From contig NZ_CP134772.1 in assembly GCF_031882575.1 (NCBI RefSeq), positions 1,445,001 through 1,509,000 of the forward strand: DNA of 64,000 nucleotides. The letters run 5' to 3'. Shown here piece by piece: positions 27,345 through 36,634 of this stretch. Below the pieces are notes generated by a model, which made no database searches, was not told the DNA's origin, and saw only the letters and a program-made list of their open reading frames with translations. The position numbers and the translations under genes were made by a program. Numbering within the stretch: the first letter of the stretch is position 1; every line of letters begins with the position of its first letter. The stretch is from Pseudomonas sp. VD-NE ins. Lineage in GTDB: Bacteria > Pseudomonadota > Gammaproteobacteria > Pseudomonadales > Pseudomonadaceae.

Positions 27345-27372
27345 AAAAAACGGCCCGAAGGCCGTTTTTTGT
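27345..27372 (-). terminator. Terminator of liv operon
   Basis: CGGCC and GGCCG arms with CGAA loop, flanked by AAAAAA and TTTTTT, so the stem extends and works in either direction. It lies 15 bases after the livF stop. Confidence 0.9.
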
Positions 27373-27386
27373 TTAGCGAAAATGCA

Positions 27387-28088
27387 TCAACCGCCGAGGT
27401 ACGCCTCGCGTACTTTCGGGTCGGTCAGCAGCGCTTCACCGGTGCCTTGCATGACCACGCGGCCGTTCTCCAGAACGTACGCGCGGTCAGCGATTTTCAG
27501 CGCCTGGTTGGCGTTCTGCTCGACCAGGAACACCGTCACACCATCCTTGCGCAGCATTTCGATGATGTCGAAAATCTGCTGGATGATGATCGGTGCCAGG
27601 CCCAGCGACGGCTCGTCGAGCAGCAGCAGTTTTGGCTTGCTCATCAGCGCACGGCCAATGGCGAGCATTTGCTGTTCGCCGCCGGACATGGTGCCGCCGC
27701 GCTGGTTGAAGCGTTCTTTCAGGCGCGGGAACAGGCCGAGGACCTTGTCCATTTGCTCCTGATAGTCGCCCTTGTCGGTGAAGAAACCGCCCATGGACAG
27801 GTTTTCTTCAACGGTCAGACGGGCAAACACCCGACGACCTTCCGGCACCACCGCGATGCTCTTGCGCATGATCTGTGACGAGTCCTGGCCGACCAGTTCC
27901 TCACCCATGTAGCGGATGCTGCCGCTGTGCGCCTGCGGCGAACCGCAAAGTGTCATCAGCAGCGTGGACTTGCCGGCACCGTTGGCACCGATCAGGGTCA
28001 CGATCTCGCCCTGACGGACTTCGACGTTGACGCTGTGCAGGGCCTGGATCTTGCCGTAGAAGGTGGAAACGTTTTCGAACTGCAGCAT
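27387..28088 (-). CDS. livF: Branched-chain amino-acid ABC transporter ATPase LivF
   Basis: A 233-residue ABC ATPase: Walker A GANGAGKSTLLMTL, signature MSGGEQQMLAIGRALM, Walker B KLLLLDEPSLGL and switch His within VTVFLVEQNANQAL. It is the second nucleotide-binding subunit of the Liv importer in the cytosol. It starts right after the livG stop. Last gene of livHMGF, followed by a strong terminator. Confidence 0.95.
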   Translation of the reverse strand: MLQFENVSTFYGKIQALHSVNVEVRQGEIVTLIGANGAGKSTLLMTLCGSPQAHSGSIRYMGEELVGQDSSQIMRKSIAVVPEGRRVFARLTVEENLSMGGFFTDKGDYQEQMDKVLGLFPRLKERFNQRGGTMSGGEQQMLAIGRALMSKPKLLLLDEPSLGLAPIIIQQIFDIIEMLRKDGVTVFLVEQNANQALKIADRAYVLENGRVVMQGTGEALLTDPKVREAYLGG

Positions 28089-28856
28089 TTACGCTTCCCC
28101 CAGGTAGGCTTTGATCACTTCAGGATTGTCGCGGATCTGTTCCGGCGTGCCGTCGGCCAGAGGCGTGCCCTGGTTGATCACGACGATGTGGTCGGAAATG
28201 CTCATGACCAGTTTCATGTCGTGTTCGATCAACAGCACGGTGACGTTGTGCTCTTCACGCAGCACGCTGATCAGCGCCTTGAGGTCTTCGGTTTCCTTCG
28301 GGTTCAGACCGGCAGCCGGTTCGTCGAGCATGAGGATCCGCGGACGGGTCATCATGCAGCGGGCGATTTCCAGACGTCGTTGCTGACCGTAAGCCAGGGT
28401 GCCGGCGGTACGGTTGGCGAACTCCTTGAGGTTGACCTTTTCCAGCCAGTACTCGGCAAATTCCATGGCCTCGCGCTCGCTTTTGCGGAACGACGGGGTC
28501 TTGAACAGGCCGGCCAGGAAGTTGGTGTTCAGGTGACGGTGCTGGGCGATCAACAGGTTCTCGACCGCCGTCATGTCCTTGAACAGGCGTACGTTCTGGA
28601 AGGTGCGTACCACGCCTTTGAGGGCAATCTTGTGGCCCGGCAGGCCTTGAATCGGCTCGCCGTCCAGCAGGATGCTGCCGCCGGTTGGCTGATAGAAACC
28701 GGTCAGGCAGTTGAACACAGTGGTCTTGCCCGCGCCGTTCGGGCCGATCAGCGCAACCACTTGTTTCTCTTTGACGGTCAGGGCCACGCCGTTGACCGCC
28801 AGCAAGCCGCCGAAGCGCATGCTCAGGTTCTCAACTTTCAAGATCTCGCGGCTCAT
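28089..28856 (-). CDS. livG: Branched-chain amino-acid ABC transporter ATPase LivG
   Basis: A 255-residue ABC ATPase with Walker [19 protein letters not shown], signature [16 protein letters not shown], Walker [15 protein letters not shown] and [11 protein letters not shown]. The long insert after Walker A ([21 protein letters not shown]) is typical of LivG/BraF. It overlaps livM by 4 bases and abuts livF, so the four genes form a coupled operon. Confidence 0.95.
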   Translation of the reverse strand: MSREILKVENLSMRFGGLLAVNGVALTVKEKQVVALIGPNGAGKTTVFNCLTGFYQPTGGSILLDGEPIQGLPGHKIALKGVVRTFQNVRLFKDMTAVENLLIAQHRHLNTNFLAGLFKTPSFRKSEREAMEFAEYWLEKVNLKEFANRTAGTLAYGQQRRLEIARCMMTRPRILMLDEPAAGLNPKETEDLKALISVLREEHNVTVLLIEHDMKLVMSISDHIVVINQGTPLADGTPEQIRDNPEVIKAYLGEA

Positions 28857-30109
28857 TTTCGCAACTCCATGTGTGGGCGTTGCATCGGCAGCAGACCTTG
28901 TGGACGCCAGATCATCATCAACACCATCAGCGCACCGAACATCAACATCCGGTACTCGCTGAACTCACGCATCATTTCCGGCAACAGGATCATTACCACA
29001 GCAGCCAGGATCACACCCAGCTGCGAGCCCATGCCACCCAGCACCACAATGGCGAGGATGATTGCCGACTCGATGAAGGTGAACGATTCCGGAGTCACCA
29101 GACCCTGACGGGCAGCGAAGAAGCTACCGGCGAAACCGGCGAAGCTCGCACCCAGGGTGAACGCCGACAGCTTGATGATCGTCGGATTCAGACCCAGTGC
29201 CCGGCAGGCGATTTCATCTTCACGCAGCGCTTCCCACGCACGGCCGATCGGCATGCGCAGCAGGCGGTTGATGATGAACAGCGCCGCCAGCGCCAGCAAC
29301 AACGCCACCAGGTAGAGGAAAATCACCTTGTTGATCGAGTTGTATTCGAGGCCGAAGTATTCGTGGAAGGTCTGCATGCCTTCCGCCGCTTTACGCTCGA
29401 AGGTCAGGCCGAAGAACGTCGGTTTCTCGATGTTGCTGATGCCGTTCGGACCGCCAGTGATGTCGGTCAGGTTACGCAGGAACAGACGGATGATCTCGCC
29501 GAAACCGAGGGTCACGATCGCCAGATAGTCACCGCGCAAACGCAACACCGGGAAGCCCAGCAGGAAGCCGAACGTCGCCGCCATCAGGCCGGCAATCGGC
29601 AGGCAGATCCAGAAGCTCAGGCCGTAGTAGTGCGACAGCAGCGCATAGCTGTAGGCGCCGACGGCGTAGAAGCCGACATAACCAAGGTCGAGCAGACCGG
29701 CCAGACCGACGACGATGTTCAGGCCGAGGCCAAGCATCACGTAGATCAGGATCAGCGTGGCGATGTCCACCGCGCCACGCGAGCCGAAGAACGGCCACAC
29801 CAGGGCACCGATGATCAGCGCAATGATGAAGTAGCGTTGCGTGGTCGGCAGGGTCAGGAAATTGCTGGCCTTGGCCGGGATCAGCGGCAGGCCCGGCGAA
29901 GAATTCCACGCCTTGCTGATCTGCTGGTTGAACAACACGCGCAGGAACATCAGCACCGAGCAGATGGCGATGGTCGCCAGAATCATCGGGCTGGTGTTGT
30001 GCACTTCGAGGTTGATGCCGACGATGGTCAGTTTCAGACCGAGTACCGGGTAGGCCACGGCCCACACCAGCAAGGCACTGAAGAGTGCCTGTTTAAGATT
30101 CCTAGTCAT
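28853..30109 (-). CDS. livM: Branched-chain amino-acid ABC permease LivM
   Basis: A 418-residue membrane permease with an N-terminal extension of three helices common in Pseudomonas BraE/LivM, then the permease core with [25 protein letters not shown] and the cytosolic coupling motif [20 protein letters not shown]. It pairs with LivH to form the membrane channel. It overlaps livH and livG by 4 bases each. Confidence 0.94.
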   Translation of the reverse strand: MTRNLKQALFSALLVWAVAYPVLGLKLTIVGINLEVHNTSPMILATIAICSVLMFLRVLFNQQISKAWNSSPGLPLIPAKASNFLTLPTTQRYFIIALIIGALVWPFFGSRGAVDIATLILIYVMLGLGLNIVVGLAGLLDLGYVGFYAVGAYSYALLSHYYGLSFWICLPIAGLMAATFGFLLGFPVLRLRGDYLAIVTLGFGEIIRLFLRNLTDITGGPNGISNIEKPTFFGLTFERKAAEGMQTFHEYFGLEYNSINKVIFLYLVALLLALAALFIINRLLRMPIGRAWEALREDEIACRALGLNPTIIKLSAFTLGASFAGFAGSFFAARQGLVTPESFTFIESAIILAIVVLGGMGSQLGVILAAVVMILLPEMMREFSEYRMLMFGALMVLMMIWRPQGLLPMQRPHMELRK

Positions 30110-31029
30110 ACTTTCTCAACCTCCGGACGGCCCAGAATGCCGGTCGGACGGAACAACAGCACCAGAACCAACAAGCCGAAAGCCACGACGTCCTTGTACT
30201 GGTCGCCGAAGATATCGGCGCCAAAGGCTTCCGCCACCCCGAGCACCAACCCGCCGAGCATGGCGCCGGGGATGCTGCCGATGCCGCCGAGAACGGCTGC
30301 GGTGAAGGCTTTGAGGCCGACGAGGAAACCGGCGTTCGGGTTGATCACGCCGTATTGCATGCTCAGCAGCACGGCCGCGATGGCCGCCAGCGCAGCACCA
30401 ATGACGAAGGTCAGGGCGATGATGTTGTTGGTGTTGATGCCGAGCAGGTTGGCCATCTTGATGTCTTCGGCGCAGGCGCGGCAGGCGCGACCCAGGCGAG
30501 AGCGGGAGATGAACAGCGTCAGGCCGAGCATGGCGACCAGGGTCACCACGAATACCACGATTTGCATGTAGGAAATCAGCACTTCATGTGCGCCACCTGG
30601 CCCGAAGGAAATGTTCCCGGGGATCAGGTTGGGGATGGATTTGTCCTTGGAGTCTTGCGCCAGCAGAACCGTGTTCTGCAGGAAGATCGACATACCGATG
30701 GCGGAGATCAGCGGGATCAGACGGTTGCTGCCGCGCAGGGGGCGGTAGGCGATCCGTTCGATGCTGTAACCGTACGAACTGGTGACAACGATGCTCGCGA
30801 TGAAGGCTGCGGTCATCAACAGCGGGACGTTGTCGATTCCCATCATGGCCAGCCCGGCGATGGCGATGAACGCCACGTAGGAACCGATCATGTACACCTC
30901 GCCGTGGGCGAAGTTGATCATTCCAATGATGCCGTAAACCATCGTATAGCCGATGGCAATCAGGGCATACGTGCTGCCAATGGTCAGACCATTAACCAGC
31001 TGCTGGAAGAAGTGATAGAGGTCAGGCAT
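30106..31029 (-). CDS. livH: Branched-chain amino-acid ABC permease LivH
   Basis: A 307-residue permease: [37 protein letters not shown] at its start and the coupling motif [26 protein letters not shown] lies 7 bases before the ATG at 31029. First gene after the hairpin that separates it from livK, the usual way Liv operons make more binding protein than permease. Confidence 0.95.
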   Translation of the reverse strand: MPDLYHFFQQLVNGLTIGSTYALIAIGYTMVYGIIGMINFAHGEVYMIGSYVAFIAIAGLAMMGIDNVPLLMTAAFIASIVVTSSYGYSIERIAYRPLRGSNRLIPLISAIGMSIFLQNTVLLAQDSKDKSIPNLIPGNISFGPGGAHEVLISYMQIVVFVVTLVAMLGLTLFISRSRLGRACRACAEDIKMANLLGINTNNIIALTFVIGAALAAIAAVLLSMQYGVINPNAGFLVGLKAFTAAVLGGIGSIPGAMLGGLVLGVAEAFGADIFGDQYKDVVAFGLLVLVLLFRPTGILGRPEVEKV

Positions 31030-31209
31030 TACAACGCTCCTAAAAACCTGATACGCATTTCACTGGTGGAGTCATTTTCCCGCCCGGCCCCGTGGATCTT
31101 TATCCACTTCGAATCCGGGTTTTGCCAGCGAACCGCTGATGACGGTTTTGAGATTTTCAGGTGGGGAGACTGGCGGATCACGCCAGCGCGGCCCATACAT
31201 TCGTAAAAC

Positions 31210-31235
31210 AAAGCCCACGGCACGCCGTGGGCTTT
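31210..31235 (-). terminator. Hairpin between livK and livH (attenuator)
   Basis: Perfect 12-bp arms AAAGCCCACGGC and GCCGTGGGCTTT with a two-base loop, 25 bases after the livK stop. On the minus strand GTTTTACGA follows, so termination is probably partial and livH downstream can still be read. Confidence 0.7.
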
Positions 31236-31259
31236 ATTGGCAGTCAGTCAGGCAGCGCC

Positions 31260-32387
31260 TTACTGAGGCGAAACTTCAGTTTTTGGTTTGCCGAAGTGCC
31301 ACTCGTAAACCACAAATTTGAAGTCCTTCAGGTCGCCCTTGGCGTCGAAGCTCAGGTCGCCAGTCGGGGTTTTGAAGGTGCCGGCGTGAATGGCTTCGGC
31401 CACTTTGGCAGGGTCTTCGGATTTGGCCGCGGTGATACCGCCGGCAATCACTTCAACTGCCGAGTAGGAAGGGAACACGAACGGGCCGCTCGGGTCTTCT
31501 TTCTTCGCCTTGAATGCATCTGCCAGAGCGATGTTGGCCGGATCCTGGTCGAAGGATTTCGGCAGGGTCACCAGCAGACCTTCGGAAGCGTCTTTGGCGA
31601 TCTGCGAAATGGAGTCGTTACCCACGCCTTCCGGACCCATGAACTTGGCTTTCAGGCCTTTTTCAGCCGACTGACGCAGGATCAGGCCCAGCTCCGGGTG
31701 GTAGCCGCCGTAGTAAACGAAGTCGACGTTGGCTTGCTTGAGTTTGGCGATGATCGAGGAGAAGTCCTTGTCGCCGGCGTTGACGCCTTCGAACACGGCA
31801 ACTTTGGTGCCTTTCTTCTCGAGGGTGGCTTTAACGGCTGTGGCGATGCCTTCACCGTATTGTTGCTTGTCGTGCAGCACAGCAACGATTTTCGGTTTCA
31901 CGTGATCGGCAATGTAGTTACCGGCGGCAGGGCCCTGGGCGCTGTCCAGACCGATGGTGCGGAAGACCATTTTGTAACCACGGGCGGTGATGTCCGGGCT
32001 GGTGGCAGCCGGGGTGATCATGATCACGCCTTCGTCTTCGTAAATGTCCGAAGCCGGTTGAGTGGAGCTGGAGCACAGGTGACCGACCACGAACTTGACG
32101 CCGTCGTTGACGACCTTGTTCGCGACCGCTACCGCTTGTTTCGGATCGCAGGCATCGTCGTATTCAACGGCTTCGAGTTTCTTGCCGTCTACGCCGCCCT
32201 TGGCGTTGATTTGCTCAATGGCCATTTTTGCGCCACTGAACTGCATGTCGCCGTACTGGGCTACTGGACCGGTTTTAGGACCGGCGATACCGATTTTGAT
32301 GGTGTCAGCTGCGAACGAATGGCTGGCAACCCCGGCCAGAACCATAGCGGCAAACAGTTTGGAAATCTGCTTAGTAGCCTTAGTCAT
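31260..32387 (-). CDS. livK: Branched-chain amino-acid binding protein LivK
   Basis: A 375-residue periplasmic binding protein. Signal peptide ends at HSFAADTIK. The Leu/Ile/Val-binding fold is shown by IKIGIAGPKTGPVAQYGDMQFSGAKMAIEQIN, GHLCSSSTQPASDIYEDEGVIMITPAAT and YYGGYHPELGLILRQ. GGAG precedes the ATG at 32387 by 6 bases. It delivers Leu, Ile, Val (and probably Ala) to LivHM. It is the first gene of the unit, with its own leader of about 350 bases upstream. Confidence 0.95.
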   Translation of the reverse strand: MTKATKQISKLFAAMVLAGVASHSFAADTIKIGIAGPKTGPVAQYGDMQFSGAKMAIEQINAKGGVDGKKLEAVEYDDACDPKQAVAVANKVVNDGVKFVVGHLCSSSTQPASDIYEDEGVIMITPAATSPDITARGYKMVFRTIGLDSAQGPAAGNYIADHVKPKIVAVLHDKQQYGEGIATAVKATLEKKGTKVAVFEGVNAGDKDFSSIIAKLKQANVDFVYYGGYHPELGLILRQSAEKGLKAKFMGPEGVGNDSISQIAKDASEGLLVTLPKSFDQDPANIALADAFKAKKEDPSGPFVFPSYSAVEVIAGGITAAKSEDPAKVAEAIHAGTFKTPTGDLSFDAKGDLKDFKFVVYEWHFGKPKTEVSPQ

Positions 32388-32739
32388 AGTGCTCCACTCT
32401 TACTGTTGTAATTTTTTTGAGTTCTGGCGCCGTAGCAGCAGAACCGGGTCAGATATCTTTGCGATACCCTCCGGAAATGCCCCCGGCAACTGTACCGGTA
32501 CAGTGTAGAGCGCCGGTTGTCAGCCTGGGAAGCGGGCGCCGAGGGGCAAAACTTGGGGGTGTCGCATTTTTGAATGAAAAAGACAGAATTGCGGCGGGGC
32601 GTTCGTGGGCATATATCCCAATCAACAGCATTCCTTGGCGTTCCTGCTCTTTTCGTTCGGTGCAGCCTTTTGCAACCGGGTTTTGCTGGCGGACCACCAA
32701 CGTTATTATTCGCGTCGATTTCTTTTCCGGACAGCACCC
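32388..32739. other. Intergenic region between livK and DUF2288 gene
   Basis: Divergent gap of 352 bases. It should hold the livK promoter and the DUF2288 promoter. Short open frames here (for example 32449-32748) lack ribosome sites and codon bias. No clear operator or RNA was recognised. Confidence 0.5.
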
Positions 32740-33060
32740 ATGAATCAAGAACCTAGCACCCTCTATGCCAAGCTGCTTGGTGAAACCGCATCTATTACCT
32801 GGAAAGAGTTGGAGCCGTTCTTCGCCAAGGGTGCCCTATTGTGGGTCGACCCTGCGCTGGATTTGATCGCCGCCGCTGAGGCCGTGGCGTCGGATGATGG
32901 CGAGAAAGTGGCTGCCTGGCTGGCCGAAGACAAAGTCGCCAAGCTGTCTGAGACGCGGGCGCTGGATCTTTTCGAACGCGATCCCGAGATGTGGGCAGTG
33001 GTGGTTCGGCCGTGGATTCTGGTCCAGGAAAGGGCAGTTGCTGCCAACGTCGCACCTTGA
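32740..33060 (+). CDS. DUF2288 protein
   Basis: A 106-residue acidic protein (TLYAKLLGETASITWKELEPFFAKG, WVDPALDLIAAAEAVASDD, VVVRPWILVQE), matching DUF2288, a small family of unknown function in gamma-proteobacteria and cyanobacteria. The ATG at 32740 begins the family N-terminus; upstream in-frame codons are not supported. A terminator lies about 120 bases downstream. Confidence 0.75.
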   Translation: MNQEPSTLYAKLLGETASITWKELEPFFAKGALLWVDPALDLIAAAEAVASDDGEKVAAWLAEDKVAKLSETRALDLFERDPEMWAVVVRPWILVQERAVAANVAP

Positions 33061-33182
33061 TGGTGCGGCCGGTCATCAGCGAAAAGTGTGTAGCGGAGTA
33101 GCGTGATGGCACGTTGCCGTAGAGAAACACCACAAGCGCGGGTGGGCTCACGGTGACGTAAACGTAACGGGAACAGTTTAGT

Positions 33183-33208
33183 AAGCAGCCTAACGGCTGC
33201 TTAATTGT
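33183..33208 (+). terminator. Terminator after DUF2288 gene
   Basis: AAGCAGCC and GGCTGCTT arms with TAAC loop, followed by AATTGTTTC. Confidence 0.7.
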
Positions 33209-33255
33209 TTCTGGATATTGGAAAGGCTGAAATCTTCAGTGAATTTCAGGGCCTC

Positions 33256-33320
33256 TTCGCGAGCAGGCTCGCTCCCACAGGGGAATGCATTCCAATGTGG
33301 GAGCGAGCCTGCTCGCGAAG
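33256..33320. repeat. Inverted REP pair, type C
   Basis: TTCGCGAGCAGGCTCGCTCC and its inverse about a short spacer. It lies immediately downstream of the tubulin-like gene. Confidence 0.9.
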
Positions 33321-33339
33321 GGGGCGACTCGGTACTGGA

Positions 33340-35541
33340 TCAGACCGAGAACGACTTCCCGGTATGGTTATTCAGCGAAATAACCTTGGTCTTGCCAATC
33401 CGGTGACGATAAATCTCGCGCAGGTACTTGATCGACTTCTTCACACAATCGCGCGACAAACGAATGTCGTTGATCGAGACAAACTTCTCTTTGTCGTTGA
33501 TCAGCTCGCGGTACTTCTTCTCGTACATCGGTTTGATCGCGTACCAGTTGGTGTCGAGGATCTTCGCCGGGTTTTCGAACTCGTTGAGCAGGTCGTCGAT
33601 GCGGTCTTCGTCGAACTCCTCGTTGATGATGAAATCGAGGATCGAGTTGTCCAGGGTCTCGTCGAAACGGTACGGGTTCTTCGCGAAGCAGCGCTTGATG
33701 AACGCCACGATCAAAGTCAGGAAGTCGTCCGACAGGCACGGGCTCTTGGCGATCAGGGTGGTCAGCGACAGGTTGGCCGAGGCGCCGATCACCAGCGCGT
33801 AACGCTTGAGCGTGGTATTCGGGAACAGGCTGTTGAGGTGGGTCTTCAACCGGTTCAGGTCCATGTACGACAGCTTGTAGTCTTTCGGCAGCGAAACGAT
33901 CGAGACCACCGACGAGCAGTTCTTGAAGAAGTGCAGGTCGTGCAGGGCGGCGGCGTCGTAGCCGGAATTCTTGTACTGCTCAAGCGACGCGCGATAACGC
34001 TTGGACTCGATCGGCAAGAGGCTGATGCCTTCAATCGCCTGGGTCACTTTGTTGAAGTGCGGCAGGTCGATCGAGCGGAAGAACAGGTCGTCGATGTTCA
34101 GGCGCTGCGGCTCTTTGTCGAACACCTTGAATTTGTCGCTGCTCGGCGGCGGGGTTTCCGGCACCACCGATTCTGCGTAGGCAATCGCCACCGGTCCGGC
34201 CAGACTCATGAACAGGTCGTTGGCGTCGAGGCGAATGGTTTCGCCGATGTCGATGCCAGCGCGGCGGAAGTAGTTCTGGTCGTAGTCAGTGGTGACTGCC
34301 TGCGCCGTCAGAATGTTGAAGATCTGCTGCGAGATGTACTGGTTGGCGTGTTTTTCCATCGCATTGACATCAATGTTCTGGATGTTGCCGTCATCGCTCT
34401 CTTCGGCGTAACGCATGATGTCGTTGGAGATCAGCATCATCGCGTTCCATGGGCGAATACGGCCCATGACGCTGGCTTCGCTGCTGTCTTCATTGGCGAA
34501 GTTGTAGGAGAAATCCCACTCCTCCGAAAGATATTTGCACAACAGGCGACCGGCGTTGATGTGCAGCGCCTCGGACATTTCGCTGCGGTGATCGGAAATG
34601 TTCGGCAGCACGCAGATACCGCTGGTGAAGATCGGCTCGAACACGAACGAATGACCGCTCTTGCCGTCATGCTCGTCCATCGGCTTGGTGTCGAACGTCT
34701 TGTTCATGTACGAGTGCTGCTGGGCCAGACCGAACTCCGAAGCCATGCCGGAACCGGTACCGCCGCCGGCACTGAAGATCGAGAAATACAGGCGCGACTG
34801 GTTAGCCTTGATGCCACAGCTGTCGATCAGGTACGAGTGGATCATTTTCCAGTCAGGGCTGGAGAAGCGCTGGGTGTCCTTGTTGAGGATGATCTTCGCC
34901 AGGTACTGGCCGAGGATCGGCGCGTTACCGGCGCCACCGGCGTGGACTTCGGACAAGTCCATGATCTTCATTTTGCTGTAGTCGCGCAGGAAGCCGCTTT
35001 TCTCGCCTTTGCGCGAGAAACGGATGCGCCCGGCGATGTCTTTGTCGAGGTCGCCGAGCATGACAAGCGGTTCAACCAGGAACACCGGTTTGCTGGCCTT
35101 GTTGTTGCCGATGCGCAGGTTGTTCTTGATCCACTGCGCCGGGCTGTAGCCCTTGTCGGCGGTGCGTCGATCACTGCTCGGACGATCTTCGTTGTTGAAT
35201 TCGTTGAGGTAGAACTTTCGCGCGTTGTACACCAACTCCGCGACATCGAGGGCGATGTTCGAGCCGCAGCGACCGAGGCCGATCAGGCACACCGAGGGGA
35301 ATTCCTGATCGTTGTGCTGTTCGTTGTCGCCTTCCAGGTGCGGCGGGCGCGGGAACACCAGATCACGCAGGCCGTCGAGGTTGTCGAGGATGCGGTCGGT
35401 GTTGGTTTCGGTGAAGTACAGGTATTGCTGAGTCGACAGCGGACGCGACGGGACCAATGGCTTCGACGATGACGGGCTGTTGGCGGCAGGGCTCAAAGTC
35501 AGATCGGCTACCGCAGTGGCGGGATTGTTTTTAGAAGTCAT
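33340..35541 (-). CDS. Tubulin/FtsZ-superfamily GTPase-like protein
   Basis: A 733-residue protein, about twice FtsZ length. A nucleotide-binding opening CLIGLGRCGSNIALDVAEL is at residues 85-103. The tubulin signature GGGTGSG sits at 259-265 in FSIFSAGGGTGSGMASEFG. A candidate T7 catalytic loop, LSYMDLNRLKTHL, lies near 557-569, with the second acidic residue replaced by Asn. Residues 1-60 are Ser/Pro-rich and disordered. It is unlike FtsZ, TubZ or PhuZ in length and fits the FtsZ-like family described only in Proteobacteria, thought to act in membrane or cytoskeletal remodelling. ATG at 35541 chosen; a TTG at 35580 is possible. No partner gene is adjacent. Confidence 0.75.
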   Translation of the reverse strand: MTSKNNPATAVADLTLSPAANSPSSSKPLVPSRPLSTQQYLYFTETNTDRILDNLDGLRDLVFPRPPHLEGDNEQHNDQEFPSVCLIGLGRCGSNIALDVAELVYNARKFYLNEFNNEDRPSSDRRTADKGYSPAQWIKNNLRIGNNKASKPVFLVEPLVMLGDLDKDIAGRIRFSRKGEKSGFLRDYSKMKIMDLSEVHAGGAGNAPILGQYLAKIILNKDTQRFSSPDWKMIHSYLIDSCGIKANQSRLYFSIFSAGGGTGSGMASEFGLAQQHSYMNKTFDTKPMDEHDGKSGHSFVFEPIFTSGICVLPNISDHRSEMSEALHINAGRLLCKYLSEEWDFSYNFANEDSSEASVMGRIRPWNAMMLISNDIMRYAEESDDGNIQNIDVNAMEKHANQYISQQIFNILTAQAVTTDYDQNYFRRAGIDIGETIRLDANDLFMSLAGPVAIAYAESVVPETPPPSSDKFKVFDKEPQRLNIDDLFFRSIDLPHFNKVTQAIEGISLLPIESKRYRASLEQYKNSGYDAAALHDLHFFKNCSSVVSIVSLPKDYKLSYMDLNRLKTHLNSLFPNTTLKRYALVIGASANLSLTTLIAKSPCLSDDFLTLIVAFIKRCFAKNPYRFDETLDNSILDFIINEEFDEDRIDDLLNEFENPAKILDTNWYAIKPMYEKKYRELINDKEKFVSINDIRLSRDCVKKSIKYLREIYRHRIGKTKVISLNNHTGKSFSV

Positions 35542-35737
35542 TGTGCGCCATATACCTGGACTGGTTGGCTCGCTGGCCAATGCCGGCGAACCTCACGGAA
35601 TAAGATCTCGCGTCTTTTATTTGCGCGAATTGAGCCCGAGCATCAGGGTTTTCGCCTGACTGTCGCTGGGGGGAATCCTTTCCTGATCGTTGATGAATCG
35701 GCCATTATTCGGCGATCTTTAATCGAAAAGAGGCAAA

Positions 35738-36634
35738 ATGATGTCAACGCTACCTTCGTTGGGGTTCGCCGGAATCGGTCTGATGGGCCTGCCCATGTGC
35801 CGGCGTCTGTTGGCGGCGGGTTACCCGCTGACCGTGTGGAATCGCAACCCGGCCAAGTGCGCGCCACTGGTCGAGGCCGGTGCCCGCCAGGTGGCGAGTC
35901 CGGCTGAACTGTGCGAACACGCCGACGTGGTGATGCTGTGTCTGGCCGATACGGCGGTGGTGCGCGAGGTGGTTTTTGGCGCGGGCGGTATCGCCGAAGG
36001 TGCGAAAAGCGGTCAGTTGCTGGTGGATTTTTCCAGCCTTGAACCAACGGCCACTCGCGAGATGGCGGCGACGCTTGCGGAGAAAACCGGCATGTCCTGG
36101 CTGGATTCACCGGTGTCCGGCGGCGTGGTCGGCGCCGAGGCGGGCAGCCTGGCGATCATGGTCGGTGGCGAAACGGCAGATCTTCAGCGCGTGCGCCCAG
36201 TGCTGCTCAACCTCGGTCAACGCGTCACGCACATGGGTGGCATCGGCGCGGGGCAAGTGACCAAGGCTTGCAACCAGATGATCGTCGCCTGCAATGCGCT
36301 GGTGATTGCCGAAGTGGTGGCGCTGGCCGAACAGGCCGGGGTCGACGCGAGCCTGATCGCCGAAGCGTTGGCCGGTGGTTTTGCCGATTCGAAACCTCTG
36401 CAGATCCTCGCGCCGCAAATGGCTGAAAGCCGTTTCGAACCGATCAAATGGCACGTGCGCACGCTGCTCAAGGACCTCGACACGGCGGTGAAATTCTCCC
36501 GCGAACAGGGTTCGGCGACGCCGATCAGCGGATTGGCCGCACAATTGATGCGCCTGCATGGGGCGCAAGGCTATTTGGCGCAGGATCCAGCGACACTGGT
36601 GCAAATGTACCGCGCGCCAGAATCAACGGATTGA
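35738..36634 (+). CDS. 3-hydroxyisobutyrate dehydrogenase family oxidoreductase
   Basis: A 298-residue NAD(P)-dependent beta-hydroxyacid dehydrogenase. The nucleotide motif is LGFAGIGLMGLPMCRRLLAAG; the substrate loop is DSPVSGGVVGAEAGSLAIMVGG; the catalytic Lys is in GAGQVTKACNQMIVACN. This family includes 3-hydroxyisobutyrate dehydrogenase, tartronate semialdehyde reductase and GLYR1; the substrate cannot be fixed here. GAGG lies just upstream of two adjacent ATG codons (35738, 35741). Its last 110 bases overlap the 3' end of the convergent GGDEF-EAL gene. Confidence 0.85.
   Translation: MMSTLPSLGFAGIGLMGLPMCRRLLAAGYPLTVWNRNPAKCAPLVEAGARQVASPAELCEHADVVMLCLADTAVVREVVFGAGGIAEGAKSGQLLVDFSSLEPTATREMAATLAEKTGMSWLDSPVSGGVVGAEAGSLAIMVGGETADLQRVRPVLLNLGQRVTHMGGIGAGQVTKACNQMIVACNALVIAEVVALAEQAGVDASLIAEALAGGFADSKPLQILAPQMAESRFEPIKWHVRTLLKDLDTAVKFSREQGSATPISGLAAQLMRLHGAQGYLAQDPATLVQMYRAPESTD

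Noticed and set aside
28871..30571. 566-codon open frame opposite livM and livH
   Set aside because: Extreme Gln/His/Arg content and full overlap with two well supported permease genes.
31029..31223. 64-codon frame between livK and livH
   Set aside because: Starts in the attenuator hairpin and runs into the livH start; no ribosome site.
33205..35472. 755-codon open frame on the plus strand opposite the tubulin-like gene
   Set aside because: Low-complexity Arg/Val/His/Gln composition with no domain; it mirrors the high-GC third positions of the real gene on the other strand.
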